A stretch of DNA of 64,000 bases. Source: Liolophura sinensis. Lineage: Eukaryota; Mollusca; Polyplacophora; Chitonida; Chitonidae. This document shows positions 1 through 12,520 of the stretch, piece after piece. Both the position numbers and the translations under genes were made by a program. Under the pieces are notes generated by a model, which saw only the letters and a program-made list of their open reading frames with translations, searched no databases and was not told the origin of the DNA. Every line of letters starts with the position of its first letter. The first letter of the stretch is position 1. The stretch covers positions 24,970,402 to 25,034,401 of the forward strand of contig NC_088301.1 of the NCBI RefSeq assembly GCF_032854445.1, read 5' to 3'.

Positions 1-198
1 CCAATACATGAAAAATTGATACGACATTAAAACCCATTCATGCATTCCAAACAAACAAACAGACACACCAAGTTACAGTGTGCTCTGGAGAATATATCCG
101 TGATCAAATATCTGTGCGAATGATATTGTAACAATGTCACATCGTCATCCATGCTTCGCAACAATTTTTTTTTAAACTGTATGCGTGTTGTGTTTCAG

Positions 199-3100
199 TG
201 GATAGCTGCAGACCGTATTTGTCAACGCCCGTGTCCGGATGTAATGACTATATCAACGCCGTATTTCTTCCGGTAAATCATCACAAAATATGACTTCTAC
301 ATTTACATCGGCCATCCCAATTTACCGATCACTGCCGTCATGTGCGTTGTCAACCGTATGTTGACGGCAAAACGCGATTCCTATTCCTATTAAAATGTGC
401 ATGCAATAGGCGCAGGCTAAAGGGGTATGTGACGTCATGGTATCCCACGGCAGAATACAGCACGTTACACAAGTTTATTTCTCAAGAGAGAGAGGCACTG
501 CCCAAACGCCTTAAAGAATTTTTAGCTGTTGTTGTATGAGTTTTGAGCCTTTTTTTTCTTAATGTATTAAACTCGTAGCTAAATCTACTTACGCCCAGGT
601 TAAAATAAGTGATGAGTTCAAGTCCAGCTCATGCTGGCTTCTTCTCATGTCGCATACGTCTTCTAGCAACCTGCAAATGGTCGTGGGTTTGGCACGATCT
701 CTGCCTTTTTCCTCCAACCATAATGCTGTCTGCCTTCGTATAAATGGACTGTTCTTGAATTCGGCGTAAAGCATCAATCAAGTAAATAAATAAATTAAAC
801 TAGTGCCGATGGTAAGCCTAGCTGTTGGTTTCTGTGAAGTAAACATTGTGCACAAGCATTGGCAGTAACACTTGCAGCGTAGCCCTGAGTACTTGTACAT
901 GCGAGCCCTGCACAGATTAAAGTTTGACTGGTAACACGCTTGATGGACATGTATTTGTCGATCGGTCAATTATGGTAAGGATTTGATATCGTCGTTTGCT
1001 ATGTTATTTGCCATTGGTAGATTTATTTATTTAATGGGTGTTTTACACCGTACCCAAGAATATTTCACTTATACGACGGCGGACCATTGCTAGACGGATT
1101 CCGAAATGGAAAGGAATGAAATGGTTGGATGTCCCCTGGAGTCAAGCTTATATATTCAAGTTTGTATTACTGACGTCATTCTATTGCAGCTGTCAGAGTT
1201 AGTATCTTCTGTTTCAATCCATCCTGTTCTTCGGCGCATTTTGTTATGCTTTGAGTGCTTGAATTGTACCCGATCAAATAGCTTAAGTTTTGCTTAGTAT
1301 CACTGAAAGAAAAGTTCAGTGGGCTGTTTCTCAAAAATGTCTTAACTTTACGGCGGCATACGGTATTTACAACTAAATTCCCTTTCCAAGCCCGGATGAT
1401 GATAAGGTGTAAGATATCTAAAACCGCTTTTCCTCTCTCCTTGTGAAGTATTGCTGAAAATTCTTCTTTCTATTGAAACTATAGAATTTATGACCGATAA
1501 CACGTTTTGTATGTAATAAACAGTTCTAGTTTTTTCACTCTTATTGTTTTTTGTATTTCTGTGTTATAAAAGGGATATAAAAGAAAGAGGGGTTTTATTC
1601 TAACCCAGACGCCTCTACCGAACACGGTCGTCGACTTTTGGCGCCTGGTTCAGGATCACGACGTCAGAACCATCATCATGTTAGACCACGAGAGTACAGG
1701 GGATAAGGTTGGTAGATTGCATGTCATGTGTACAAGCTGGGTTGAACACATTACAATTAGATCCTGTGAATACAAGAGATAAAGTAGGTAGACTGTCAAA
1801 CCGACAGTGTCAGGCTGAGCCAGTACAGAGGATAAGGTAAGGAGGCTGTCATACCGACAGCCTGTTCTGATCGTGGTAGACTGAGTGAATACAGAGCATA
1901 AGGTAAAGAGACTGTCATACCGACAAACCATTCGGATCGTGTTAGGCTGAGCCAAATTAGAGGATAAGGTAAAGAGACGGCCAAACCAAGAAGCCATTCT
2001 GATAGTGTTAGACTGTGTGAATACAGGGCATAAGGTAAAGAGACTGTCATACCGACAAACCATTCGGATCGTGTTAGACTGTGTGACTACAGGGCATAAG
2101 GTAAAGATACTGTCATACCGACAAACCATTCGGATCGTGTTAGACTGTGTGACTACAGGGCATAAGGTAAAGATACTGTCATACCGACAAACCATTCGGA
2201 TCGTGTTAGACTGTGTGACTACAGGGCATAAGGTAAAGATACTGTCATACCGACAAACCATTTCTGATCGTGTTAGGCTGTGTAAATGGTGGGGATACGT
2301 TTTTTTTCTCTAGGGGCTGTATCGTGTAGAATGTATTTATTTATTTATTTGATTGCGGGGCTCCTCTTGTTGAGTTGCTATGTTAGATATGTGAACAGAA
2401 ATCTGAGACAAATATATCTGAACGACAAATTATATTGAAACTTGAAGAGGTACTGCACTGATTAAATTTAAACGCCTAGAACATTCCTTGCTTCTTTTTG
2501 GCCTAACTGAAAACTTTAGACTGGTTCTCTTTACAGGAGTCCGCCCTAATTTCTTTTTTTAAAGGTACATTCTTAGTTCTTTAGTGGTTGTGGTGAGATT
2601 CTGTACAAATGCATGTTTAATCTGGTTATGAGTATAAAAAACATGTAAAGCTCTCAGTTAGGCATTTATGATGTCTTTAAATGTTGTTGGTTGGTACAAG
2701 TGAATACCAAAACCCAAACAATAGGGGGAATTTTTGACGTTAAATGTAAAAACAGCTCTACGGTACCATGTGACTTGTGAAAAATGTTAGGCAGCCTTTG
2801 TTGACATTAATTACCGATCACTTGTCCAGGGGTTCCAGGGGCACAAATGACACCTCTTCTCTTTCTCCTCACGTTCACAAACGTTCAGCTCCTCAGTTTT
2901 CTCTACAGTTCTCCTATCTAAATGTCATTTTATGAAAGTTTTTTCATACGCCCATTTTATGGTAAAATGATCAAAATAGTTGACTAACATTTTTGACAAG
3001 TTACCTGATCCAGTAGGGTTTTTTTTTACCTTTATTGATAAAAGATTATTTGATTGGTGTTTTACGCCGTACTCAAGAAATATTTCACTTACACAGCAGC

Positions 3101-6100
3101 GGTTTAGCCATAAAAGAGTTCGATTCGAAACTCTCCTATTACAAAATAATGAAATACATATATGCACTATATGGTGTTTTGAAAACAGAATGTAGGAGTA
3201 TATTGGACTGACACAGTTGACACATTTGGCCCGTTTGAGGTGGAAGTGACAGATGTGGAGCAAACAGAGGAATTTTCCACCTGGACCTATGAGCTCAAGT
3301 ACAAAAACAAGGTAATGTTCCTTTACACACATGTAAATAACACAGACAAGACCTTTCACACATTTTCTTTACCTTAGGAGAAAATTGCAACTCAAACAGG
3401 CGGACATAGTTATAGAGGGGAACCTGTTCATTCCTGCCTGTACCTATATTCTACATGTATGTATTTTGTTGTTCATTCCTGCCTTTACCCATATTCTACA
3501 TGTATATTTTTATGTTGTTAATTCCTGCTTTTATCAGTATTCTATATCTATGTATTCTGTTGTTAATTCCTGCCCTTACCTATGTTCTAAATGTGTGTTC
3601 TGTATTGTTCATTCCAGCCTTTACCTATATTCTACATGTATGTATTTTGTTGTTCATTCCTGCATTTATCTGAATTTTACATGTAGGTATTTTGTTGTTC
3701 ATTGCTGCCTATACCTATATTCTACATGGATATTTTAGTAGTTCATTCCTGCCTTTGTCTGTATTCTATATCTATTTATTCTGTTGTTCATTCCTGCCCT
3801 TACCTGTATTCTACAGCTATGTATTTTGTTGTTCATTCCTGTCCTTACCTATATTCTACATGTATGTATTGTGTTGTTCATTCTTCCCCTTACCTATATT
3901 CTACATGTATGTATTGTGTTGTTCAATCCTATCTTTCCGATGACGATTTGAAGGTAAACTGGTAAGTTATCCTTTTACGTAAAAGTTTGCAAGAGACCAT
4001 TGGTCAATCCATATTGGACGTTATTGCGCTGGAAAAGGTGCATCGTTTTCTTCTCTGGAACACAGGAACAGAGAACAAGAGTTGTCCTGATAGTCCGAGC
4101 GGAGTTATCTTCCCTTGGCAAGCTAATCTCTATATTTTCTGTTCAAGAGAACCTGCGTGTCTGCAGAATGCCAGTCTTTAGGCATATAACTCATAACCGC
4201 TGATATTTTATGTTGATTGGGAGAGTGTAATTCACCTGACGCATGACAGTTCGTTTTATTTACGTTCGATGTGATGAATATTTCCAGAAAGCTTCTCAGC
4301 TCATCAAGCATTTTCGCTGCCCATTTTGGCCGAATAAACCAACACCGAAGACTGTTCCAGCGCTGCTGACTGTCCTTGAGAACGCTGGCATCTGGCAAGG
4401 TCAAACTGGTGGAGGGCCTGTACTAGCTCATTGCAGGTTGGCCGAATATTTAATAGTTCCATTGGGAAGTGGGAAAAAAAACGCGTACCTCATAAGACTG
4501 ACTCATTGATTGATTTATTTATTTATATAATTAAAGTACTCGACAACGCTAGTGTGCCCCTTTGTCTGTTTGTCTGACTTTCGCTGAAGACCACCTGTCA
4601 TCCTTACAAATATAGTCTGCATACCTGTAGATTGCATGTGGAAAAAATCATCTTCAACTTCCCGAAGTGCGTGCTTTACATATAAATAAATAAACATTTA
4701 TTTGATTCATTTGATTGGTGTTTTACGCCGCACTGAAGAATATTTCACTTACACGATGGCGGGCAGCATTATGGTGGGAGGAAACCAGAGAGACCATTCT
4801 CAGATCTTCTCCCGTACGGAGAGAAATCCAGCATGAGCTGAACTTGAGATCACAGCGACCGCATTGATGACAGGCTCCTGGGTCAATAAATAAATAAACA
4901 AATAATTAAATCTATTTGACGGATGCTTTTCGCAGTCCTCAAAAATATTTATCCAGTTTGAGAGTGGCCAAGTTCAAATCCGTGTTCATAAATAATACAA
5001 GTTAAGATAAAGTCTGACTTAAGCCTGTAAGTCTAAGATTTATGATCTCATGTCCTGGAGTTTCACTCTACCTTATTGTTCAAGTAATCGTCACGGAGAA
5101 GCTGTATGTATTTGTGAATTCTGAGAATTAATTTAGGATCTGTTGGTGATAGCGCGAATTCTTTTCTTTTCATCTGATACAATTTTGAATTTTACGTTGC
5201 AATTTCCGAATCATAATATTGTAATGAACAGAACAAAGCGTATACACCTAAAGCCAGAACAAAGCGTATAAACCTGAAGCCAGAACAAAGCGTATACACC
5301 TAAAGCCAGAACAAAGCGTATAAACCTAAAGCCAGAACAAAGCGTATAAACGTAAAGCCAGTTTTCACTTGTGTAAAAATTTGCAACATGATTTCAGAGT
5401 TTATGTGTCCAGATGTCTACACCTAATCCTAAAAATACTAAGCATTATTCTGAGGTTTTAAAGTTTTAACTTAAATCAGGAGAGGTTTTGTGGAGTCGAT
5501 CCCAGGCTATTCCACCGGAAAGGCTGGGGATGGTCTTCACATCGGATACATGGCATACCTATTGACTTAGTAAAAATTCCAGATTAAAGTTGTTTTTATA
5601 GTTATTAGCCAGGTCAGGATAAGATGGCTGTGATCATGCATGTCTGTTTACCTCTTCGAAAATCATAACTGTTATATTGTTTGTCATCTTTTCTTTAAAA
5701 ATATATGTATATCAGATCAACCGTAATGTACTGCAGTGAGTATGGACAGTTTAGTAAAATTGAAAATAGATACCTGTGAATTATCAGTTAACAGACATTG
5801 TAAAATGTAAGCTATTTCTCTGGTTTAATTTTTCGAATTAGTACATTATAATAGTTCATAGAACATAGTGTAATGTTCTGTGTTGCGTGATATGGTATGT
5901 ATGGCTTTTTAAAACTTATTAATTTAATCCAGGGATGGCGTGACAAAAAGTGGGTTATTCTGCGTGACTTGGTCTGTGCTAGAGAGACTGAAGGTTGACC
6001 AGAACGTCAATATCTTGCAGACTGTCAAACAGATGAGGAACAACAGACCGGAGATTATTACAGATCTGGTATGACAAGCCTATTGTAAAGAGATACAAGT

Positions 6101-6960
6101 CGTTTAATACACATGTACATCTGTAATACATGTAGGTTGCTGTAAATTATAAAGAGATACAACACGTTTTATACATATTTACATCTGTAATACATGTACG
6201 TTGATATAAATTATAAAAGGATACAACACGTTTAATATACATGTACATCTGAGATAGATCGATGTAAACTACCTCCCTAATTATATTATTTTCTTTTAAA
6301 TGTAAATTATATAGAGATACAACACGTTTAATACACGTACATCTGTTATATATGTACCTCACTGTAAATTATGTAGGGATGCAACACGCTTAATACACGT
6401 ACATCTGTTATACATGTACATCGAGGTAAATTATATAGGGATACAACACCTATAATACACATGAGATATGACCAAGCAATCTCGGAGCTATTCCAAAATG
6501 CGTCTATTAGCTTTGAATTAATACTGTAGTGGGATATTTTCATATTTAACTAAATTTCAAACATTGGGACATGGTCTTTATGTATATTCTGTGCACGTTC
6601 CTTCTGTTCAGTTAGAATATGGTACAAATGAAGTCAAAGCTACATGTACCTTTTTTGTGAAAGGTAAGCACACATATAACGATATGACCCAAACACGCCG
6701 TAATTGTTAGTAAGTTTCCGAAACAAAGGAAAATATGCCATTTTCTGCTGGTAAAGCTAATGGCCACGACTTATGCTTATCCAAACAACAACCAGTTTTC
6801 CGTCTATTTCAGGGTGACCAAAATATGAGTCTTTGAAAGGAGATAATTGTGTGCTAATCATCCGTTTCCGTTTATGATATTTCAGGACCAGCTTAACTTC
6901 ATCCACCAAGTCGTCATGGGTCATCTCGAAATGTTCCAAACTTACGCCAACTTCAGCTAA
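199..6960 (+). CDS. Gene A: receptor-type protein tyrosine phosphatase, 3' part (D2 domain and C-terminus)
   Basis: The window opens inside this gene, so its ectodomain and D1 lie upstream. Six exons fit GT-AG rules and one frame: 199-272, 1573-1707, 3189-3311, 4288-4436, 5933-6068 and 6886-6960 (stop TAA). They encode a complete D2 phosphatase fold: substrate-recognition-side motif GCNDYINA, then [28 protein letters not shown] in place of a WPD loop, and the P-loop HCRDGVTKSG. The P-loop cysteine is present, but the invariant arginine is lysine and the WPD aspartate is asparagine, so D2 is probably a pseudophosphatase, as in most RPTP D2 domains. The last residues are QTYANFS. Exon lengths and phases match gene B exactly except in the fifth exon. 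No break is seen. The product would be a type I membrane protein acting in tyrosine-phosphate signalling. Confidence in family is high; the subfamily cannot be named from D2 alone. Confidence 0.9.
594..797 (+). repeat. tRNA-derived SINE, family 1 (5'-truncated)
   Basis: It has the B-box-like GAGTTCAAGTCCAGCTCATG, then the body ending in a CGTATAA...TTCTTGAATTCGGCGTAAA stretch and an AAATAAATAAAT tail. Diverged copy in a gene A intron. Confidence 0.7.
1020..1096 (-). repeat. SINE family 1, 3' fragment
   Basis: TTTATTTATT tail followed by the reverse-complement 3' body (TTTTACACCGTACCCAAGAA, TTTCACTTATACGACGGCGG). Gene A intron. Confidence 0.65.
1681..2300. repeat. 66-bp minisatellite built from an exon end plus its 5' splice site
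   Basis: About eight full 66-bp units and partial ones start inside the gene A exon that ends at 1707. Each unit repeats the last exon codons (LDxxxTGxK in translation), the GT donor (ATAAGGTAAAG) and about 35 bp of intron. Later units (from about 2007) are nearly identical, while the first are diverged, so the array grew away from the exon. A unit of 22 codons leaves open frames on both strands; these are by-products, not genes. Confidence 0.9.
2301..3188. other. Gene A intron, no gene
   Basis: AT-rich intron sequence. The only recognised piece is a short minus-strand SINE family 1 tail at about 3047-3105. Confidence 0.5.
3427..3945. repeat. 45-bp minisatellite, about 11 copies
   Basis: Units of about 45 bp contain TTCATTCCTGCC and TATATTCTACATGTATG. 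The array starts about 115 bp after the 5' splice site at 3312. Because 45 is a multiple of three, three overlapping open frames run through it; they are artefacts of the repeat. Confidence 0.85.
4696..4882 (-). repeat. tRNA-derived SINE, family 1
   Basis: Reverse-oriented copy: TTTGATTGGTGTTTTACGCC at the tail end, CAGCATTATGGTGGGAGGAA in the middle, and ACAGCGACCGCATTGATGA near the tRNA-like end. Located in a gene A intron. Confidence 0.75.
5229..5359. repeat. 26-bp tandem repeat, about 5 copies
   Basis: Five units of AGAACAAAGCGTATA followed by AACCTAAAGCC, differing at one or two bases. Gene A intron. Confidence 0.85.
6084..6460. repeat. About 64-bp minisatellite, 5-6 copies
   Basis: Units contain GAGATACAACACGTTTAATA and ACATCTGTAATACATGTAC. 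The array starts about 15 bp after the 5' splice site of the gene A exon ending at 6068, with a diverged part in the middle (about 6250-6300). Confidence 0.75.
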
Positions 6961-7129
6961 AGGAATCAGTTGTAGCTATAAGGCGATCTCAGAAAAGATG
7001 GGAGACACGCCTAGTCGTCAGTTTATACACAAACATACTTTACAATGATATTTTTTGATATTTCTATTACGTCAATGGTGCTGCGATTTATTACTGGAAC
7101 TGTTGTTTTTAGTTTTAAGCTGTATTGGA

Positions 7130-7900
7130 TTTCTTATATTGATGTTAACCTAGGTCTTGCCATGTTTTCATGTTGATGATGGTGTTTTTTTATGTAAATG
7201 AAGTTTTGAAGGCATGGCATATTTTTTTTTTTTTTTTTTTTGGTTACTGATGCAAATGAAGGTTTCAAGGTCGTGCATGTTGACCGTATCATTGATGCAA
7301 ATGAAGGTTTCAAGGTCATGCATGTTGACTGTATCATTGATGTAAATGAAGGTTTTAAAGTCACGCATGGCGACTGTATCATCGATGTAAATGAAGGTTT
7401 CAAGGTCTTACATATTGATTGTGTTGATGTTAAACTAGATTTTATCATGCTTTCATAATGCTGGTGTTGTTTTTGATGTAAATGAAGTTTTGAAGGTATA
7501 GCTTATATAGTTTTGTTATTGATGTAAATGTAGATTTTAATGTCATACCTGTTGACTGTGTTACTGATGTAAATGGAGGTTTTTAATTTATGCATCAGTT
7601 GCCTGTATCATTGATGTAAATAAAGGTTTTAAAGTCATTCATGTTGATTGTGTTGATGTTAAGCTAGATTTTGTCATATTTTTATAACGATGGTGTTGTT
7701 TTTGATGTAAATGAAGATTTTAAGGTCAGGTATGGCGTATATAGTTTTGTTACTGATGTAAATGAAGATTTTAAGGTCATACCTGTTGACTGTGTTACTG
7801 ATGTAAATGAAGTTTTCAAGATCATTCCATTCATGTGTTATTGATGTATATGAAGGCTTTAAGCTCATGCATGCTGGTTTTAAAGTCTTGCCTGTTAATT
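7130..7900. repeat. 45-bp minisatellite just downstream of gene A
   Basis: Diverged 45-bp units of the form GATGTAAATGAAGGTTTTAA plus TGTTGACTGTGTTA; successive GATG starts at 7249, 7294 and 7339 give the period. The array begins 170 bp after the stop codon and may lie in the 3' UTR. Poly-T sits at about 7221-7241. Related TGATGTAAA motifs also occur after gene B near 51.6 kb. Confidence 0.8.
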
Positions 7901-9450
7901 GCGTTATTATTGATGTGAAAAGACCTTTTAGTTTCTCTGATGTTCTAATGTAAATATTCTAAACTGCTAATTATCACTAGGGATACTTTCTCTACTTTTC
8001 ACTTTGTAGTATATTTTTAAAGTTCAATTTTTCATGAGAGATCATGTCACGCTAATACTGAGAATTTGATAACATATTAACTTGGCAAGTAACATGAGTA
8101 CTGTTGTTTGTTAAAACTGGAACACTTCTGTAGCGAGACGTGTGTAAGTCTGTAAAACGTTTAAGCAGTCTATGGCGCAAATTCATGTTTGTGTGTTTGC
8201 TGCTCAGTCTGCAATATAGATTCGGAATCACGACGCCAAGTCTACACTGTTCACAACTTCAATCCGTTATACAAGCACTTCTGTAGAAACATACTAGATT
8301 TTTAATATATGTATAACTTCCAAAGGAAAAAAAAAGCCAAAGAAATTTACCATCAACGACTCCGCTGGCATATAAATGTCAACTTGTATATGACACAATA
8401 AACATGCGCAGAGGTTAAAAACAGAGCAGCGACGACAGTGTGATGACCGGCAAATGGTAACACGTAACTGGTGAAATACGGCCTCTTGTCAACTTACATC
8501 AGTTAGGGCTTTATTCTAAGTGCTCATGGAAATGCATAAATAGTAGCAAATTGAACGCCCTCTGGCAGCATGGCTAAAGCAGAGTTTGATGACAAAAATG
8601 CAGTGATGTTAAATGCACTTTATTAGACGTCACTGCTTTAGAATTACGAAAAATGCTGTGCAGATTTATCACTCAATAAGAGGCAGACTTTGCGAAGGCG
8701 TTTGCTTATAGTCACTACACACTTAGCAACGATCCAATGCTGGAATATATCGCATGTGGAATTTAAGTAGGTTGAAACGTTAAGTCTGCTTTAGGCAGTT
8801 ATTATCACTTGTAATTATGGCAAATTTTTTGCTGAAGACAGTCTCTAGATAAGTTATTCACACAATTATGGCATGTGTACCTAGTTGTGAATATGTAACG
8901 CAGTACTGTTGTTGTTGTATTTTTATTGAATAAATCCTGAACTCATTGGAGAGAGAGAGAGAGATCATGATATAGCCACTTTCAAATATACCATTTTCTC
9001 ATCCGTTAATTATTGATTTCTCTTTGTATTCATTTATTTCTGAACTTCTGCATGTAGCTGTTACGACAGAATGAAGGAGGGAATAACATATATAGCCCTG
9101 CTTAGTGTTAGATATCCACACCCACAAAGAATAAACCTGCACGAAACAAGTTTCTTGCTGGAGAAAAAAGTCGTTTAATAGTACAAGGAATGTCGGTGTG
9201 TCCTGATTTTGTTCTCAGTGTACGCATCGTACTCCTTACAACCGAGGTCACGGTGATGAAGCAGGAAGTGTAGTTAAGAGACGGAAAATCTGTCAAAACT
9301 TTTGTTTCTAGTAATACTTTCTTTATACACATGTATTCTCTTATCCAACACCTGACACAGTTTTATTGCTGAATGAGGATTAAATAGTTTTGTGCGAGGA
9401 CACCTGTTGTGAGGCTAAGTCTAATCAAGCATATATGCGTCGCAGATGCT
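7900..9450. other. Intergenic, no gene recognised
   Basis: No convincing coding signal on either strand. A short GA microsatellite lies at 8949-8963, and AATAAA-type motifs occur near 8396 and 8929. Confidence 0.4.
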
Positions 9451-9529
9451 TCAGAGGTCGAGTTTGTCTAGTGCTGACAGTGATGTAAATCGAGGGTTGT
9501 AAGGAATATATTTGTCCCCACCTGTACGT

Positions 9530-9870
9530 ACATCCACACCGTGCATGCCTGTGTACAGGTCCATGCCGTACTCGACATGTACAGATCCACACCGTCCCCG
9601 TCTGTGCGCAGATCCACGCCGTACTCAACAGGCGCAGATCCACACCGTACTCAGCAGGCGCAGATCCACACCGTACTCATCAGGCGCAGATCCACACCGT
9701 CCCGGCCTGTGAGCAGATCCACACCATCCCCGCCTGTGCGCAAATCCACACCGTACTCAGCGTGCGCAGATCCACACCGTCCCCGCCTGTACTCAGATCC
9801 ACACCGTCCCCGCCTGTGCGCAGATCCACACCGTCCCCACTTGTTCGCAGATCCACACCGTCCCCACCTT
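9530..9870. repeat. 27-bp GC-rich minisatellite
   Basis: About 12-13 units of AGATCCACACCGTCCCCGCC plus TGTGCGC. A scrap of the same unit recurs at 16018-16060, next to the other copy of this flank. The two long open frames here come from the repeat period. Confidence 0.85.
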
Positions 9871-9999
9871 CATCAAGTATGCATTGTCGTCTCATCGTCT
9901 TAAATATTCTACATGACAAAATGTAATATGGACGATTCAGTCTTTGTAGATATATTTATGTGTTATTACTATTGTTGGTTTAATAGAATCTTTATTTGT

Positions 10000-10130
10000 T
10001 TATTTATTTATTTGTTTGATTGGTGCTTTACGTCGTACTCAAGAATATTTCACTTAAACGACGACGGCCAATATTATGGTGGGAGGAAACCGGGCAGAGC
10101 CCGAGGGAAACCCACGACCATCCGCTGATT
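10000..10130 (-). repeat. SINE family 1 fragment, shared with the 20.6 kb copy
   Basis: TTTATTTGTTTGATTGGTGC, then ACGACGGCCAATATTATGG and CCCACGACCATCCGCTGATT. It sits directly before the duplicated 5' flank. The same SINE remnant is at the same place before the second copy (20598-20690), so the insertion predates the duplication. Confidence 0.75.
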
Positions 10131-10532
10131 GCTAATAGAATCTTCACGTAGAATTAATAGAATATGTGTGTTGTATTTAACATAACAATCTTCTGCAACA
10201 GCAGAATACATTCTAGCATCACTTAGACGACAGACTTTCTGTTAAAATTAACACATGTATACGTCTAAGAGACACACGTAAGTATGCAATACACAAGAGT
10301 AAATTTTCCACGAATGTTGTAACGCTTTTGTATATTTGAAATAACTTTTAATACTTTCAGTTAAGGAAGTAGTGACGTAGGCTTCTGCCTCTGGTCTTGG
10401 CTATATATTATTGACATACTGTGTAGGTATGCACAGGTAGAAAGATGTACTGAATTGACAGGTAAAGAGGACACCCGCCACTATTCAGGCAATACAACTC
10501 TCCGTGAAGCGACATTGTATGTTACATTTTAG
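10131..10532 (+). promoter_or_regulatory. Duplicated 5' flank, copy 1 (putative promoter region of exon 1a)
   Basis: About 400 bp closely resembling 20691-21103: both begin GCTAATAGAATC, share AGAGTAAATTTTCCACGAAT and TTGTAACGCTTTTGTATATT, and end TGTATGTTACATTTTAG. Each copy is followed within about 250 bp by a signal-peptide exon. Promoter function is inferred from position and conservation; no core promoter element was recognised. Confidence 0.55.
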
Positions 10533-10752
10533 TAGAAATAGACCTGCATATATTCGCTCTATTCGTACGATTAGACAGAAAAAGTAGAGAGATTACCCAT
10601 GGTTAACACTGGAGCTGTCGAATTACCAAACCCGTACCCGCGAAAAGCTTACAACCCGCCAGTCACAATCTAGTCCTTTAACACGCCTGCTTAGCTGTTT
10701 GCTAGGTGTTGGACTTGAATGTTCCACGTGGAGTCACAGTCTTCTAGTGCTA

Positions 10753-10822
10753 ATGATGTTCTTCATTATTCATCATTATTCAATCATTACTGTGATTGTG
10801 CTTATAAGCGTTATTTCATCAG
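10753..10822 (+). CDS. Exon 1a: signal-peptide exon of an RPTP (alternative or orphan first exon)
   Basis: It opens ATGATG, encodes a hydrophobic run containing ITVIVLISVISS and ends TCATCAG before GTATGT, phase 1. Gene B exon 1b (21160-21241) has the same start, the same ISS end, the same phase and the same donor. Either exon would splice in frame to the EGF exon at 26593. A longer in-frame start at 10699 exists, but ATGATG is shared with exon 1b, so I use that. It may be an alternative first exon of gene B or the remnant of a lost gene. Confidence 0.6.
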
Positions 10823-10849
10823 GTATGTATAACATCTCTCTCGTTTTTA

Positions 10850-11262
10850 GTGATGCTGATTTGATAATGGAAATATTGTTACAGCGTTTTCTAATTTAAT
10901 AATGAAGATATTGTAATAGTGCTTTCCAGTTTAATAATGAGGATATTGTTATAGCGCCTTCCAATTTAATAATGAAGATATTGTAATAGTGCTTTCCAAT
11001 TTAATAATGAAGATATTGTTATAGCGCCTTCCAATTTAATAATGAAGATATTGTAATAGTGCTTTCAAATTTAATAATGAAGATATTGTTATAGCGCTTT
11101 CCAATTTAATAATGAAGATATTGTAATAGTGCTTTCCAATTTAATAATGAAGATATTGTTATAGCGCCTTCCAATTTAATAATGAAGATATTGTTATAGT
11201 GCCTTCCAATTTAATAAGGAAGATATTGTTATAGTGCTTTCTAATTTGATGATGGGAATACT
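10850..11262. repeat. 35-bp minisatellite, about 12 copies
   Basis: Units contain TTAATAATGAAGATATTGTT and ATAGCGCCTTCCAA, with a regular 35-bp spacing. The array begins about 28 bp after the exon 1a donor at 10823. Confidence 0.9.
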
Positions 11263-11302
11263 GGCATATTTATCTGCATGAATATACATCTTTGTATGTG
11301 TT

Positions 11303-11430
11303 CACAGACTGGTTCATACCTTTATGAGTATTAAATCTTCATAAAAGCAGCATATTTACCGGTACATCAGCTTTATCCTCTCGAACTCTTCCGTACGCGT
11401 CCGTTTTTTTGTTGAGATTGTTATACGCCT
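11303..11430. repeat. Segment duplicated at 20407-20540
   Basis: GTTCACAGACTGGTTCATAC through AAAAGCAGCATATT and ACATCAGCTTTATCCT is repeated with few changes just upstream of the second 5' flank. Its place relative to the exon differs between copies, so the duplication was rearranged. Short hairpins of the type TATTTCATGTG...CACATGAAATA follow at 11447-11600. Confidence 0.65.
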
Positions 11431-11745
11431 ATTATTTCATGTGTTTTAGCACATGAAATAGCCATGTGTTTTAGGATATGAAATAGCCGACATAAAAACA
11501 GTAATACAAAACGGACACGGATCTATGCCAATTATTTCATGTTTTTGAACACATGACATAACTGTAATATAAAACAGTCATAAAAACGGAAACAGACAGA
11601 AGAGTTTTGATCGGATAAAGGGGATATGTATATATACACAGGTAAGCCTGGCCCTCGAAGGCCCTCTAGCTGCTTGTTTCCCTAAAATGTATTTAAGTAT
11701 TTACCTTTTATATGATACAATTTGTAAGAACTTGAATTTATTTAT

Positions 11746-11885
11746 TTATTATTTATTTCATTGATGTTTTATGTCATACGCAATAATATTTCACTTATAC
11801 GACGTCGGCCAGCCTTATGATGGGGAGAAACCAGACAGTCTGGTGTAAACCCACGACCATCCGCAGGTTGCTGACAGACCAGAAC
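11746..11885 (-). repeat. SINE family 1, diverged
   Basis: TTTATTTCATTGATGTTTTA, then TTTCACTTATACGACGTCGG and CCCACGACCATCCGCAGGTT. Confidence 0.7.
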
Positions 11886-12132
11886 GACATGTATTCAGAA
11901 CTGCACACAATATTAACCCATAGATCCCTCTGCAAAAGGTTTGACTCCATTTAGCTTGGTGAAATAAAAAAACCTATTTAAATGCAGTTTATAGTGGTCT
12001 TTCTTGACACGTTTTCCGCTTAAGGCATTCTCTATTTCAAATTATTATGAATTCTTTATATCATTCATTTTATCTTCCTGTTCAAAAGTGCCAGGGTGCG
12101 CAACCGTATTTAGAAGGCACACGTCATGCCAT

Positions 12133-12520
12133 CGCTTAAAGATACATTCAGTGGGCATGTTATAGAGGTATTGTTTGATGTGGGATGGGATATCAGAAAT
12201 TGCCATCTCCAGGCTAGTGTTCATCGAGTGCTTGTCGTTGACTTGATTGAGCCCGTTGTCGTTGTCGCTTAAAGATACATTCAATGGGCATGTTATAGAG
12301 GTATTGTTTGATGTGGGAAGGGATATCAGAAATTGCCATCTCCTGGCTAGTGTTCATTGAGTGCTTGTCGTTGCCTTGATTGAGCCCGTTGTCGTTGTCG
12401 CTTAAAGATACATTCAATGGGCATGTTATAAAGGTATTGTTTGATGTGGGATGGGATATCAGAAATTGCCATCTCCTGGCTAGTGTTCATTGAGTGCTTG
12501 TCGTTGCCTTGATTGATCAT
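12133..12520. repeat. 133-bp tandem repeat, 3 copies
   Basis: Units start CGCTTAAAGATACATTCA at 12133, 12266 and 12399 and are almost identical. Minus-strand open frames inside are repeat artefacts. The following 12.52-13.30 kb is AT-rich with no recognised gene. Confidence 0.9.

Noticed and set aside
1656-2313. 102- and 201-codon frames over the 66-bp array
   Set aside because: Products of the 22-codon repeat period. The real coding exon ends at 1707.
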